From: CALCMJ01 sp964475415
Lineage (GTDB): Bacteria > Bacteroidota > Bacteroidia > Chitinophagales > Saprospiraceae
Reading direction: 5' to 3'
Length of the DNA: 37,466 nucleotides
NCBI GenBank assembly: GCA_964475415.1
Contig: CAYYWZ010000037.1
Span: forward strand, 1 to 37,466
Both the position numbers and the translations under genes were made by a program. Positions 7,503 through 16,897 of this stretch are shown here, one piece after another; positions within the stretch are counted from its first letter, which is position 1, and the number at the start of each line of letters is the position of its first letter. Under the pieces are notes generated by a model that saw only the letters and a list, made by a program, of their open reading frames with translations, had not been told where the DNA came from and did not search any database.

Positions 7503-8996
7503 TTAAGATTTAATTTTTAACTCTGTTCTTCTATTTTTTTCTCTACCTTCTGCAGTATCATTTGTCTCAACCGGCGAAGTTTCTCCGTAGCCTACACTTT
7601 GCAATCTTTCAGCAGATACACCATTAGAAGTCAAATAATCTAATACGCTAGCTGCTCTCTTTTTTGATAAGCTTAAGTTAGAAGCATCATCACCTTGGCT
7701 ATCTGTATGGCCACCTATTTCTATTGCCACATCTTTGTATTCATTTAGAACAGTTACAACGTTATCTAGTTCATATTTTGATATATCTTTTAGAACTGAA
7801 GATCCAGTTTCAAAGAATACATACTCTAGATTAAGAATCTTTTCAGCATCATCTTTCGAATCTAAGGCAGTTTCGAATGATGAAATAAAATCTTTCTTTC
7901 TATCAGCAATTTCTATAGGGAGAATTTGCCCTTTGTAAGGATCTTCTTCTGTACCCCTTATATTTTGCATGAAATAGGAATTTTGATTAGCAAGCCACTC
8001 TTCATATTCATCTGGCTCTACTATCTTAACAATACGCTTCATACTGTAATGACCTTTTCCACATAATTCAGCACATGCAAGTTCATAATTAAACTCCTCC
8101 CACCGCGTAGGTCCTTCAGGATCTTCTATATCATAAGGAGTATTCCATTCTGGGTACTCTTTTAGTTTCTGTCTATACTCTTCTGTTGTTGTCTTAGGTG
8201 TAAAAATAAAGTAGGTAGGTAATCCTGGTACAGCATCCATCTTTACTCTGAAATGTGGCAAATAGAAATTATGTAATACATCCTTAGCTGTTATTCTTAC
8301 TCTTACTTTTTTCCCTTTAGGCAACCATATTTCTGCTGGTTGGAAATCATCTATGTTTTTCGGATCTTCCCATACTTGACCTAAATTGTTTATTCCTCCT
8401 ATTCTTGTATATTCTTTAGTTCCAAGTTTTCCATCAGCACCTGGATATCTTATATCCCATGCAAACTGGTATCCTGTAGCTTCTATTTCTATGTAATCTT
8501 CTTCTGGATCTACATCAGGCATAACTGAATTCCAAACTTGCAGACCTCTTACCACTAAGAATGTCAATACGAAAAAAGGAATAACTGTCCATACAACCTC
8601 TAAGGTTGTATTATGTGGGAAAAAGTAGGCTACCCTACTCTTATCTTCTCTATACTTATAAGAAAACCAGAATAAATATATGTGTGTTATCACAAATACT
8701 ATCCCTGTGAAAAACAGTGTAATATTAAATAAACTATCTAGAGAGTCACCGTGCTCAGATGCAGCAGAGTGAGGTCCATAACCCAACATTACATTTTTAT
8801 ACATGTATGCTGAAACAACACAGAATACTAGAAACGCCACCAAAAAGACCATACACATAAGTGCTGTTCTATTATTAGATTGAGTCTCTACTTCCTCTTC
8901 TCCTCTTATTTTAGCTGCAAGTTCACTTACTCTACCTAGCTGTACTAAAACTACTCCTAACAGTAGTACGATAAAAAGTATGATTAATGTTTTCAT
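7503..8996 (-). CDS. coxB: Cytochrome c oxidase subunit II fused to an OmpA domain
   Basis: Residues 1-150 contain about four hydrophobic helices. Residues 165-330 form the cupredoxin CuA domain with all ligands: His242, Cys308, Glu310, Cys312, His316 and Met319. There is no heme c domain. After a linker (331-387), residues 388-497 are a complete OmpA-like domain: VFFETGSSVL, GGHTDSQG, LSLSKKRAASVLDYL and the terminal KNRRTE. Asp432 and Arg447 match the diaminopimelate-binding Asp/Arg pair of OmpA, with the same spacing of 15. Normal subunit II ends after the CuA domain. As that domain faces the periplasm, the extra domain could grip peptidoglycan and anchor the oxidase. The reading frame is continuous, with no sign of an assembly join. 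Confidence 0.95.
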   Translation of the reverse strand: MKTLIILFIVLLLGVVLVQLGRVSELAAKIRGEEEVETQSNNRTALMCMVFLVAFLVFCVVSAYMYKNVMLGYGPHSAASEHGDSLDSLFNITLFFTGIVFVITHIYLFWFSYKYREDKSRVAYFFPHNTTLEVVWTVIPFFVLTFLVVRGLQVWNSVMPDVDPEEDYIEIEATGYQFAWDIRYPGADGKLGTKEYTRIGGINNLGQVWEDPKNIDDFQPAEIWLPKGKKVRVRITAKDVLHNFYLPHFRVKMDAVPGLPTYFIFTPKTTTEEYRQKLKEYPEWNTPYDIEDPEGPTRWEEFNYELACAELCGKGHYSMKRIVKIVEPDEYEEWLANQNSYFMQNIRGTEEDPYKGQILPIEIADRKKDFISSFETALDSKDDAEKILNLEYVFFETGSSVLKDISKYELDNVVTVLNEYKDVAIEIGGHTDSQGDDASNLSLSKKRAASVLDYLTSNGVSAERLQSVGYGETSPVETNDTAEGREKNRRTELKIKS

Positions 8997-9035
8997 TCGT
9001 GCTCTTTATATTTCTACGATGGATATTATTTTAAT

Positions 9036-10370
9036 TTAAACGTGATGATGGATACTTTCTTCTAAGTAAGGATCTTTCTCTGGTATCAATCTAGCTCTAG
9101 AAAGGACAGAAAAGAATACAAAAAGAAATAAACATAAGAATCCTATCATCGTACCTATTTCCAAAAATCCTGGGAAACTAAATCCCATTAAAAACTCTGA
9201 TCCGTGTTCTGCTGCTTCACCAGTGTGATGAGCTGCTTCATGACCATGACCACTGTGACCAGCTTCCGCTCCATGACCTCCCCCGTGAGCATCTCCATGT
9301 CCGTGTCCGTGACTACTTAATTCATGTGCTGTATGTAATACACCTGGCTTTATCATCTGAAAGAAATCAAACCAGTGACCAAGAAAAACAGCACCTGCTA
9401 TGAATCCAAGAGATCCGTATTTCCTCTTTGTGTCATTCCTCATTAGAACAAAGAAAGGTAGCACAAAGTTTATCAAAAGGTTACCATAAAATAAGACTGG
9501 ATATTTTGTCATTCTTTCTTTAAAGTAAATGGTTTCTTCACCTACGTTAGCATACCATATAAGCATGTATTGAGAAAACCATAAGTACGTCCAGAAAATA
9601 CTGAATGCAAAAATGAATTTTCCTAAATCGTGCATATGCTCCACAGAAACTTCTTCAAAATAACCTCTTCCTTTAAGGAATAATATAAGTATTACCGTAA
9701 GGCAAACCATCGCAACAAACCATGAAGCAGATGCATACCACGCAAACATAGTAGAATACCAGTGCGCATCTATTGACATAACCCATTGCCACATCATAGC
9801 AGCACTTGTAAATCCTGCTATAGGTAAAAAAACTGCAGCATACACTCTCATCTTATGATGATGACTGAAGTCTGAATCTCCATCTGTATCTTCAGCAACA
9901 GATAATGCTCTTATCTTAGATATAAGGAAATACCATAAACCTATAAAAAATACAGTACCGACTAAATAGAAATTTCTGTTCAAGAAACCTGATTTACCTT
10001 TCAAGATCTTATCATTGGCTACACTCTCAGCATCTGCCCAGTGGTATAGATGATTCCATCCAAAATAAACCCCTAAGGCTACAATGAGCATCAGCACCAA
10101 ACCTACTATGAGGAACATAGACATAGATTCCCATACTCTTTTAAAAGTAGTATACCATCCTGCCCATGCTGTAATGCATATACAGATAAAGAAGGCTGCC
10201 ATAAAACTAATACCTGTAAAGAATACAGAATTATGTAAAAAATTAGACCAGAATCTAGTATGTAAAGCATCATCTGAAAACCAGGTAATACCTAAACATA
10301 AGGCACCAATTGCCATCCCTATCATTAGGGTCATTCTATGTCTTGCTGTAAATTCGAAATGTGTAGTCAT
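9036..10370 (-). CDS. actF: Alternative complex III subunit ActF
   Basis: ActF is an NrfD-like integral membrane subunit of the quinol:cytochrome c (or oxidase) oxidoreductase, paralogous to ActC. The 444-residue protein has about ten predicted helices, and the core motifs WQWVMSIDAHWYSTMF and FSIFWTYLWFSQYMLIWYAN are typical. Between the last two helices (about 345-395) is a Gly/His-rich loop with about 13 histidines, and the protein ends in HHHV. The loop is longer than I expect for the core fold. The gene sits 33 bases after actE and 39 before coxB, linking the two enzyme complexes in one transcript. Confidence 0.95.
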   Translation of the reverse strand: MTTHFEFTARHRMTLMIGMAIGALCLGITWFSDDALHTRFWSNFLHNSVFFTGISFMAAFFICICITAWAGWYTTFKRVWESMSMFLIVGLVLMLIVALGVYFGWNHLYHWADAESVANDKILKGKSGFLNRNFYLVGTVFFIGLWYFLISKIRALSVAEDTDGDSDFSHHHKMRVYAAVFLPIAGFTSAAMMWQWVMSIDAHWYSTMFAWYASASWFVAMVCLTVILILFLKGRGYFEEVSVEHMHDLGKFIFAFSIFWTYLWFSQYMLIWYANVGEETIYFKERMTKYPVLFYGNLLINFVLPFFVLMRNDTKRKYGSLGFIAGAVFLGHWFDFFQMIKPGVLHTAHELSSHGHGHGDAHGGGHGAEAGHSGHGHEAAHHTGEAAEHGSEFLMGFSFPGFLEIGTMIGFLCLFLFVFFSVLSRARLIPEKDPYLEESIHHHV

Positions 10371-10403
10371 ATCTGACTTATATATTTTTTATCAATTATA
10401 TTC

Positions 10404-11339
10404 TTAATGATCGTGATCGTGAAGTCCTTCTCCGTGATTTTCTCCATCATGCGAGTGGTCATGTGATTCGTCATGTTGTCCATCTTCATGATGCTCTGTA
10501 TCGTTATGCTCATGATCTTCACCAGCTTCATGGTGATCATTGTGATCTCCTTCGCCATGCATTGCACTTTGGTTACCATGATGATGATCATCTCCTATAT
10601 GCATTACTTCTACTATTTCTCCCGCAGGCATATCTACATTGTTCAGTGTATTTTCTATCTGCGTGTAGACAGCACTCTTTTCTTTAGCTTGTAATGATCT
10701 TATATAATGTATCACCTGCCATCTTTCTTCATAAGAAATTTTGTCCTTGTATGATCCCATCAAATTCTTACCATGCATAATAGAATGATAGTACCTACCA
10801 TTAGATGCATTCAGAAATTCTTCCAATAAGAAGTTTGCCGGTTGTACTGGATAGACACCACCATCATCTCTTACAAGATATCCAGCACCATCTCCTTTTT
10901 CCCCATGACAGATTCCACAGAAGGTATTATACAATTCCTTTCCTGTTGCAAGGCCTGAAGTTGTTATAGGATATGGATTCTTGATTAACTCTGCTGTTGC
11001 TCTAGCTCTTTCTTCTTCAGAATCAGCATATTCATAGATCTCTGAAGCAGCATTTGCTGGCACATAAACTGCATTGACAGCTTTTCCATTTGATGCAGCA
11101 TATGGAACAGTACCATTTACGGGAAGTCTAGGTTGTGCTAACTTATAGTATTCGTCTTCACTACCCCAGGTATTATTATAATAGTAATTATAGTAATTTG
11201 CCTCATAAGCAATAGAGTGCCCCATGTCCGGCATGAATTCACTTCCTGGAGATTCTCCTCCAGGTTGTTGGCAAGCAGATAGCAAAATAATCATTGCTAC
11301 TAACGCCGAAAATAATATGTTTTTGTTTGTGTTCTTCAT
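10404..11339 (-). CDS. actE: Alternative complex III subunit ActE, monoheme cytochrome c lipoprotein with His-rich tail
   Basis: A lipoprotein signal ends at LLSAC (Cys23). The cytochrome c domain binds one heme through C141-G-I-C-H145, with Met194 (HGKNLMGSY) a likely sixth ligand. In ACIII, ActE is the periplasmic monoheme subunit close to ActA. Residues 247-311 form an extraordinary tail: 20 histidines among 65 residues, the rest mainly Asp, Glu and Gly. Such tails are known from metal-binding proteins, so copper or zinc buffering near the oxidase is possible; this is inference. It starts 5 bases after actD and its core length is otherwise normal. Confidence 0.95.
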   Translation of the reverse strand: MKNTNKNILFSALVAMIILLSACQQPGGESPGSEFMPDMGHSIAYEANYYNYYYNNTWGSEDEYYKLAQPRLPVNGTVPYAASNGKAVNAVYVPANAASEIYEYADSEEERARATAELIKNPYPITTSGLATGKELYNTFCGICHGEKGDGAGYLVRDDGGVYPVQPANFLLEEFLNASNGRYYHSIMHGKNLMGSYKDKISYEERWQVIHYIRSLQAKEKSAVYTQIENTLNNVDMPAGEIVEVMHIGDDHHHGNQSAMHGEGDHNDHHEAGEDHEHNDTEHHEDGQHDESHDHSHDGENHGEGLHDHDH

Positions 11340-11344
11340 ATCTG

Positions 11345-11863
11345 TTACAGTGTTTTAGAATGTACTTCTGAAGCACCAGTTTTAGCAAAAAATGATTCAG
11401 CATTTCCTGCATTCACTTCACTTTTGTCAAAAGCGATACAGAACTTATCATCTGTTATTCTATTATCTAATACCTCATTTGTTACCCCAGGTCCTAATCC
11501 ACAAACGATGTAGAAAGTTACCGTCATACCTATAGCAGCAAACAGTACTGTAAGCTCAAATGTAATAGGTATAAATGCTGGTACTGCCCAGTGAGGTTTT
11601 CCACCAAATATGATAGGCCAATCCTTGGTGAATATCCAAGTCATTCCTAGAAATGCAGTCAAGGTTCCTAGCAGTCCATAAACAAATCCTGCTATGTGTA
11701 ATCTAGACTCTGCTAAACCCAATAATGGATCTAACCCGTGAACGGGAAATGGTGAATACACATCCATGATTTCTAGATGATCTGCATTGGCAGCTTTCAC
11801 TGCTTCTAGCATTTCTTCCTCGTCATTGTATAAGCCAAATATGATATCTTTATGTCCAGCCAT
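11345..11863 (-). CDS. actD: Alternative complex III subunit ActD (DUF3341)
   Basis: This 172-residue DUF3341 protein has an N-terminal cytoplasmic domain (KDIIFGLYNDEEEMLEAV, then a DVYSPFPVHGLD motif near residue 35) and two membrane helices (about 57-80 and 95-120). In ACIII, ActD is a small structural subunit packed against ActC and ActF. The length and motif are standard. It lies 25 bases after actC and 5 before actE. Confidence 0.95.
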   Translation of the reverse strand: MAGHKDIIFGLYNDEEEMLEAVKAANADHLEIMDVYSPFPVHGLDPLLGLAESRLHIAGFVYGLLGTLTAFLGMTWIFTKDWPIIFGGKPHWAVPAFIPITFELTVLFAAIGMTVTFYIVCGLGPGVTNEVLDNRITDDKFCIAFDKSEVNAGNAESFFAKTGASEVHSKTL

Positions 11864-11888
11864 GCTGATATAAATTTTTCTTTTTTGA

Positions 11889-13685
11889 TTAATATTTTCC
11901 TCCTTGCAATCTATCCTGTAACTTCTGTAATTCTGACCACTTTCCTGCAGCTGCTAGTCTTCCTTGTTCTGCCCATGACTGTGGATCATTCCCTCCAAAA
12001 TTCCCGTCTCCCTTATCTAAGATATATTGTAAAGATTCTGTTTTCATCTCTGATAATGCAGCAAAAGATTTTATCCCTGCATCCTTAAGTACTCTTTCTA
12101 TTTTAGGACCTATTCCTTCTATTTTCTTCAGGTCATCGTCTAGACCTCCATAGTCAGGAATATCTATTTCCTTCTCTGCATTCTGTCCACCTTCTGTCGC
12201 AGATGAAGTCATAGAAGAACTTACTACTCCTGCAGCCTCTTGTATTTTGCTTCCTCTTGTATCGTGATCGTGCTTTGGTGATGTTGATTTTCCATGACCG
12301 TGATCATGCTTATGTGCATTAGGACCAGTGTACTGATCTCCAGCAGATTTCAAAATACTTTTCACCTCAGCTACAGCAACAACTGGTGCTACTCTTGTGA
12401 ATATTAAGAAAAGTGTAAAGAATATTCCTAGCGTACCAACAAAAATTCCTATCTCCACCCATGTAGGTGAGTAATAACTCCAACTTGATGGTAGATAATC
12501 TCTAGCTAGTGTAGTAGCGATAATTACAAAACGCTCAAACCACATTCCTATGTTGATCACTATAGAAAGGAAGAATGTCCACCATATACTTCTTCTAATT
12601 TTTCTAGACCAGAAAAACTGAGGAGATACAACATTACAGAACATCATTCCGAAATATGACCACCAGTATGGGCCCATCGCCCTGTTAAAAAATGCGAATT
12701 GCTCATAAACATATCCTGAGTACCAAGCTATAAATAACTCCGTAAGATATGCTACTCCCACAATCGATCCAGTAACCAAGATGACCTTGTTCATAGATTC
12801 TATGTGAGCTATAGTTATATATTCTTCTAGGCTTAAAATCTTTCTTGTGATAATCATCAGTGTAAGTACCATTGCAAATCCAGAAAAGATTGCTCCTGCT
12901 ACAAAGTATGGAGGGAAGATCGTTGTGTGCCATCCCGGTATAATAGAAGTTGCGAAATCAAAACTTACAATCGTGTGTACAGAAAGTACAAGCGGTGTTG
13001 CAATACCTGCTAATACCAGTGATAATGCTTCCCATCTCTGCCAGTGCTTAGCTGATCCAGTCCAACCAAATGATAAGAAGTTATATATTTTCTTTCTCAA
13101 CCCAGAAGCTCTATCCCTTACTGTAGCAAAATCAGGTACAAGTCCAGTATACCAGAATAATAGAGATACAGTGAAATAAGTACTTATGGCAAATAAATCC
13201 CATAAAAGTGGTGAATTAAAGTTAGGCCATAAAGGTCCTCTCGTATTAGGATATGGGAAGAAGTAAAATACAACCCAAGCTCTTCCTACGTGAATCCCTG
13301 GAAATAAGGCAGCACACATTACGGCAAATATAGTCATCGCCTCCGCTGCTCTGTTTACCCCTGTTCTCCACTTCTGTCTAAACAAAAGCAAGATCGCAGA
13401 AATCAAGGTTCCAGCGTGACCGATACCGATCCACCAAACAAAGTTGGTGATATCCCATCCCCAACCTATTGTTCTGTTTAGATTCCATGTTCCTATACCA
13501 TGCCATACTGTCCAGGCTATACAAAATAGACCGAATGCAAGTAATGTAATCGAAATCATAAACCCCACTATCCATGCAAATCCAGGGGTCTTTTCCGTTG
13601 GCGAAATAAGATCCTCTGTAATATCATGATAGGACTTACTTCCTAAAATTAGTGGCTCTCTTATTGGACTTATATGATGACTCAT
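11889..13685 (-). CDS. actC: Alternative complex III subunit ActC with C-terminal helix-hairpin-helix domain
   Basis: Residues 1 to about 440 form the ten-helix NrfD-like (PsrC) membrane protein that contacts the quinol and the ActB iron-sulfur arm. Motifs such as WGWDITNFVWWIGIGHAGT and IHVGRAWVVFYFFPYPN are typical. A histidine-rich linker follows (HKHDHGHGKS, about 455-480). Residues 517-598 form a helix-hairpin-helix domain (LKKIEGIGPKIERVLKDAGI, then a WAEQGRLAAAGKWSEL segment), a module found on many unrelated Bacteroidota proteins. ActC usually ends near the last helix. The extra domain is probably cytoplasmic, and its partner is unknown. The gene lies 27 bases after actB. Confidence 0.95.
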   Translation of the reverse strand: MSHHISPIREPLILGSKSYHDITEDLISPTEKTPGFAWIVGFMISITLLAFGLFCIAWTVWHGIGTWNLNRTIGWGWDITNFVWWIGIGHAGTLISAILLLFRQKWRTGVNRAAEAMTIFAVMCAALFPGIHVGRAWVVFYFFPYPNTRGPLWPNFNSPLLWDLFAISTYFTVSLLFWYTGLVPDFATVRDRASGLRKKIYNFLSFGWTGSAKHWQRWEALSLVLAGIATPLVLSVHTIVSFDFATSIIPGWHTTIFPPYFVAGAIFSGFAMVLTLMIITRKILSLEEYITIAHIESMNKVILVTGSIVGVAYLTELFIAWYSGYVYEQFAFFNRAMGPYWWSYFGMMFCNVVSPQFFWSRKIRRSIWWTFFLSIVINIGMWFERFVIIATTLARDYLPSSWSYYSPTWVEIGIFVGTLGIFFTLFLIFTRVAPVVAVAEVKSILKSAGDQYTGPNAHKHDHGHGKSTSPKHDHDTRGSKIQEAAGVVSSSMTSSATEGGQNAEKEIDIPDYGGLDDDLKKIEGIGPKIERVLKDAGIKSFAALSEMKTESLQYILDKGDGNFGGNDPQSWAEQGRLAAAGKWSELQKLQDRLQGGKY

Positions 13686-13712
13686 TCCTTAAATTTTTGA
13701 ATGATTTATTTT

Positions 13713-16700
13713 TTAAGCTTCTACGCTTGTTTCTCTATTATTAACTTTCATTGTATAGGTCACTGAAGACTGTACGTTTATCTCTTCTAGTGCTATATAA
13801 TTAAGTGGTGACTTCAACGCTTTCGCAAGATCTCCACTCTTATCATTAAGATCTCCAAATGTAATAGCACCTGTAGGACATGCTGTCTGACAAGCTGATC
13901 TTACATCTGAACTTCTTAGTTTTCTTCCTTCTCTCTTAGCAGTAAGTTTACCTTCTTGTATTCTCTGCGTACAGAAACTACACTTCTCGATAACTCCTCT
14001 AGATCTAACTGTAACATCTGGGTTAAGTACCATTCTTGTAAGGTTATCAGCACCATAAGGTACTTCCTCACCATTAAGAGTAGGTTGGTTAGCTGGGAAT
14101 AAATCTGCTGTTGTATAATCTAACCAGTTAAATCTTCTTACTTTATAAGGACAGTTGTTTGCACAATATCTTGTACCTACACATCTGTTATATGCCATCT
14201 GATTCAGTCCTTCAGAACTATGGTTCGTCGCACTTACTGGACAAACATTCTCACAAGGAGCGTTATCACAGTGCTGACACATCATTGGTTGATATACCGT
14301 ATTAGGACTTTCTATATCGCCATAGAAGTATCTGTCGATCCTTAACCATGTCATTTCATGGTGTCTACTTACTTCTTTCTTTCCTACAACTGGAACATTA
14401 TTCTCAGCCATACATGAAACTGTACAAGCTCCACAGCCTATACAGGCATTTAGATCGACGTGCATTCCCCAGTGATGTCCTTGAGAATATTTATCTGCAC
14501 TATACTCATCGAATGGATATAACGTCTGATCATTTAAGTGCTGAGCCTCTGCTCTCTTCTCTTCTAGATGTGCTATGCTATCCTTAAGTTCTCCTACATT
14601 TGTATTGTATATAACTGATCTATCTGTCAATGCTCCTTGGTATCCTCCTTGGCCATAAGCCATTCCTAAAGTAGCTTCATCAGCATTAATTTCGTTTCCA
14701 TCTTTATCATCAGCTGTTACACCATACGTACCATGGTACTGTACAGAAGAGAAATGCTCTTCTTCTCCTGTCTTCGCAGAAACAGAAACACTCGCATTAT
14801 AATAATGAGCTAGACCATTTTCTACAGTAAGGCAATCATTTACATTCACACCTACATTATTAGAAACTGCTCCTGAGTTCTCTCTACCATATCCTAGGGC
14901 TAGAGATACCGTTCCAGGCATCTGACCGAACTGTTGTATAACAGGTACTGTCATAGCTTTGTCTCCAACTGTAAGTGTTACTAGATCTCCATCTTTAAGG
15001 CCATTAAGTGCCTCCATTCTTCTTCCTCCATCAAAGTTAACGGGTACCGCTAGGTAATTACCCCATGTAGTTCTCGCAACAGCATCTGGCATTTCCATCA
15101 ACCAAGGATTAGTAGCTCCCTGACCATTACCCATGTTAGCTGTCTCGAAGAATGATATTTCTAAATCAGTAGACTTGGGCTTAGAGATTTGTGTTGCTGC
15201 AGATGCAACTGAAGCATTGAATCCTGAAGCAGCAGCGCTAGATGATATCTTAGCAGCTCCATCCTTAAGGGTAGTTTCCCAGAAAGATTTAAAAGAACCA
15301 AAACCACTTGCTTTAGGGAATATATTTTCTTCACAGAAACCTTTCAAGAAAGTCATGTAAGGTTGCTCTGATGTTTTATCTAATTTGTCAGAACCAGACC
15401 ACATAAGCATACTAAGACCTGCTTGTCTAGTATCGAACAATGGTGATATCGTAGGCTGTATAAGGTTATAATGCCCTCTCTTTGCCTCTGCATCTCCCCA
15501 ACTTTCTAAGTTGTGATGTACAGGTGCAATCACATCACAGATAGCTGCTGTTTCTGATGGAGCATATAATAATCCTACCTTATTAGGAACATTAGCTAAC
15601 GCAGCTGCTAATTGAGCACCTATAGGAGAATCATATAATGGATTACACTTGTTAAATATAACAGTGTCTACTAATCCACTCTTTATTTCTGATATCAGTT
15701 TCTCTAGATCTCTTTCGTTTCCACTTCTTGTAAGTGCCGCGTCTGAGAAATTGATCGTTTTTCCGTAGTTACCTAGTAAGTTGTTTATAGCATTCACTAA
15801 TATCTGCTCAGCAGGATTGTTAGAACTACTCACTACTAGAGATCTTCCTGAAGCTTTTCTTAGATCAGAAGCTACTTTGTCTAAAGCTTTTTTAGCCTTA
15901 GCATTTAGCGCTGGAACACTTACACCTCCTACTATTGCATTGCAAAGGTAAGCTATAGCTGCGCCTTGCTCTGATGGTTTAACTAGTATTCTGTTATCAG
16001 CATTTGATCCTGTCAATGTCATTTGTGACTCTACTTGGTAGTGTCTTGACATCTTAGGATTACTTACATCTTTTATTTTTCTTCCTTTGACATATTGCTG
16101 AGCATATTCCATAGGAGAAATCCAAGTACCTAGAAAGTCAGCACCGAAACTTACAATTACATCAGCTTTGTCAAATCTATAACCGGGCACTACTCTATCT
16201 CCAAAACTTGTCTCGTTTGCTTCTAGGATTCCTGCTGCTGATACTGGATCGTAAGTAATCATCTTGGCATTGCCAAACTTAGTTCCGAAACCATTCATCA
16301 CAGCTTTCTCAGCAGGACTAAGAACGGTATTACTTATTACTCTTATCTTACCATTAGCTAATTTACCTTTCATCCATGCGTCTACCTGATCCCAAGTAGC
16401 TGCAGCCCATCCATCACCATCTTTAACTTGAGGTGCTTTGTATCTATTCGTATCATATAGTGATAATACAGATGCTTGTGCTCTAGATGTTGTACCTCCA
16501 TCTGTAATGGTAGAGGAGTTATTACCTTCAATCTTTATAGGTCTTCCTTCTCTAGTTTTTACAAGTACATTGCAGAAATCACCACCTTCTACAATAGTAG
16601 TAGCATAGTAATTAGCAACACCTGGTACAATTTCATCAGGTTTGATAACGTAAGGTATAGCTCTCTTAACTGGAATGTCACATCCTGCTGCAACTGTCGC

Positions 16701-16874
16701 TGCACCTAGACCGAAACCCATCATCTTAAGAAAATCTCTTCTGTTACCTTCTTGGTTCAGAACTGCTTCTGTAGTTACAGAATCTTCACTAACAAACTCC
16801 TTATCCACAGACTCCATAAACTTTTCGTCCTTAGTTAGATCCTTTTCTCCTATCCAAATATTTGTCGATTTCAT
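13713..16874 (-). CDS. actB: Alternative complex III subunit ActB, iron-sulfur protein
   Basis: ActB takes electrons from menaquinol and passes them along a chain of iron-sulfur clusters to ActA. A Tat signal (R45-R46-D-F-L-K) is followed by a hydrophobic stretch and a lipobox-like VAAGC65, suggesting export in folded form and lipid attachment. A molybdopterin-oxidoreductase-like domain fills residues 70 to about 790; in this family it lacks the molybdenum cofactor. The ferredoxin-like part has cysteines at 811/814/817/821, 866/869/874/878, 898/904/908 and 965/968/995/999. The third set lacks one cysteine (Thr at 901), consistent with one 3Fe-4S and three 4Fe-4S clusters. Length is normal at 1053 residues. 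Confidence 0.95.
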   Translation of the reverse strand: MKSTNIWIGEKDLTKDEKFMESVDKEFVSEDSVTTEAVLNQEGNRRDFLKMMGFGLGAATVAAGCDIPVKRAIPYVIKPDEIVPGVANYYATTIVEGGDFCNVLVKTREGRPIKIEGNNSSTITDGGTTSRAQASVLSLYDTNRYKAPQVKDGDGWAAATWDQVDAWMKGKLANGKIRVISNTVLSPAEKAVMNGFGTKFGNAKMITYDPVSAAGILEANETSFGDRVVPGYRFDKADVIVSFGADFLGTWISPMEYAQQYVKGRKIKDVSNPKMSRHYQVESQMTLTGSNADNRILVKPSEQGAAIAYLCNAIVGGVSVPALNAKAKKALDKVASDLRKASGRSLVVSSSNNPAEQILVNAINNLLGNYGKTINFSDAALTRSGNERDLEKLISEIKSGLVDTVIFNKCNPLYDSPIGAQLAAALANVPNKVGLLYAPSETAAICDVIAPVHHNLESWGDAEAKRGHYNLIQPTISPLFDTRQAGLSMLMWSGSDKLDKTSEQPYMTFLKGFCEENIFPKASGFGSFKSFWETTLKDGAAKISSSAAASGFNASVASAATQISKPKSTDLEISFFETANMGNGQGATNPWLMEMPDAVARTTWGNYLAVPVNFDGGRRMEALNGLKDGDLVTLTVGDKAMTVPVIQQFGQMPGTVSLALGYGRENSGAVSNNVGVNVNDCLTVENGLAHYYNASVSVSAKTGEEEHFSSVQYHGTYGVTADDKDGNEINADEATLGMAYGQGGYQGALTDRSVIYNTNVGELKDSIAHLEEKRAEAQHLNDQTLYPFDEYSADKYSQGHHWGMHVDLNACIGCGACTVSCMAENNVPVVGKKEVSRHHEMTWLRIDRYFYGDIESPNTVYQPMMCQHCDNAPCENVCPVSATNHSSEGLNQMAYNRCVGTRYCANNCPYKVRRFNWLDYTTADLFPANQPTLNGEEVPYGADNLTRMVLNPDVTVRSRGVIEKCSFCTQRIQEGKLTAKREGRKLRSSDVRSACQTACPTGAITFGDLNDKSGDLAKALKSPLNYIALEEINVQSSVTYTMKVNNRETSVEA

Positions 16875-16897
16875 ATATCTTTAATCGCCTTAATTTA

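Noticed and set aside
10463..10694. Two overlapping plus-strand frames opposite the ActE tail
   Set aside because: They mirror the His/Asp-rich codons of actE (CAT/GAT repeats read in reverse), so they are shadows of a low-complexity region.
12703..13575. Alternative frames inside actC
   Set aside because: actC has an unbroken frame with all expected helices; the others are overlaps without family features.
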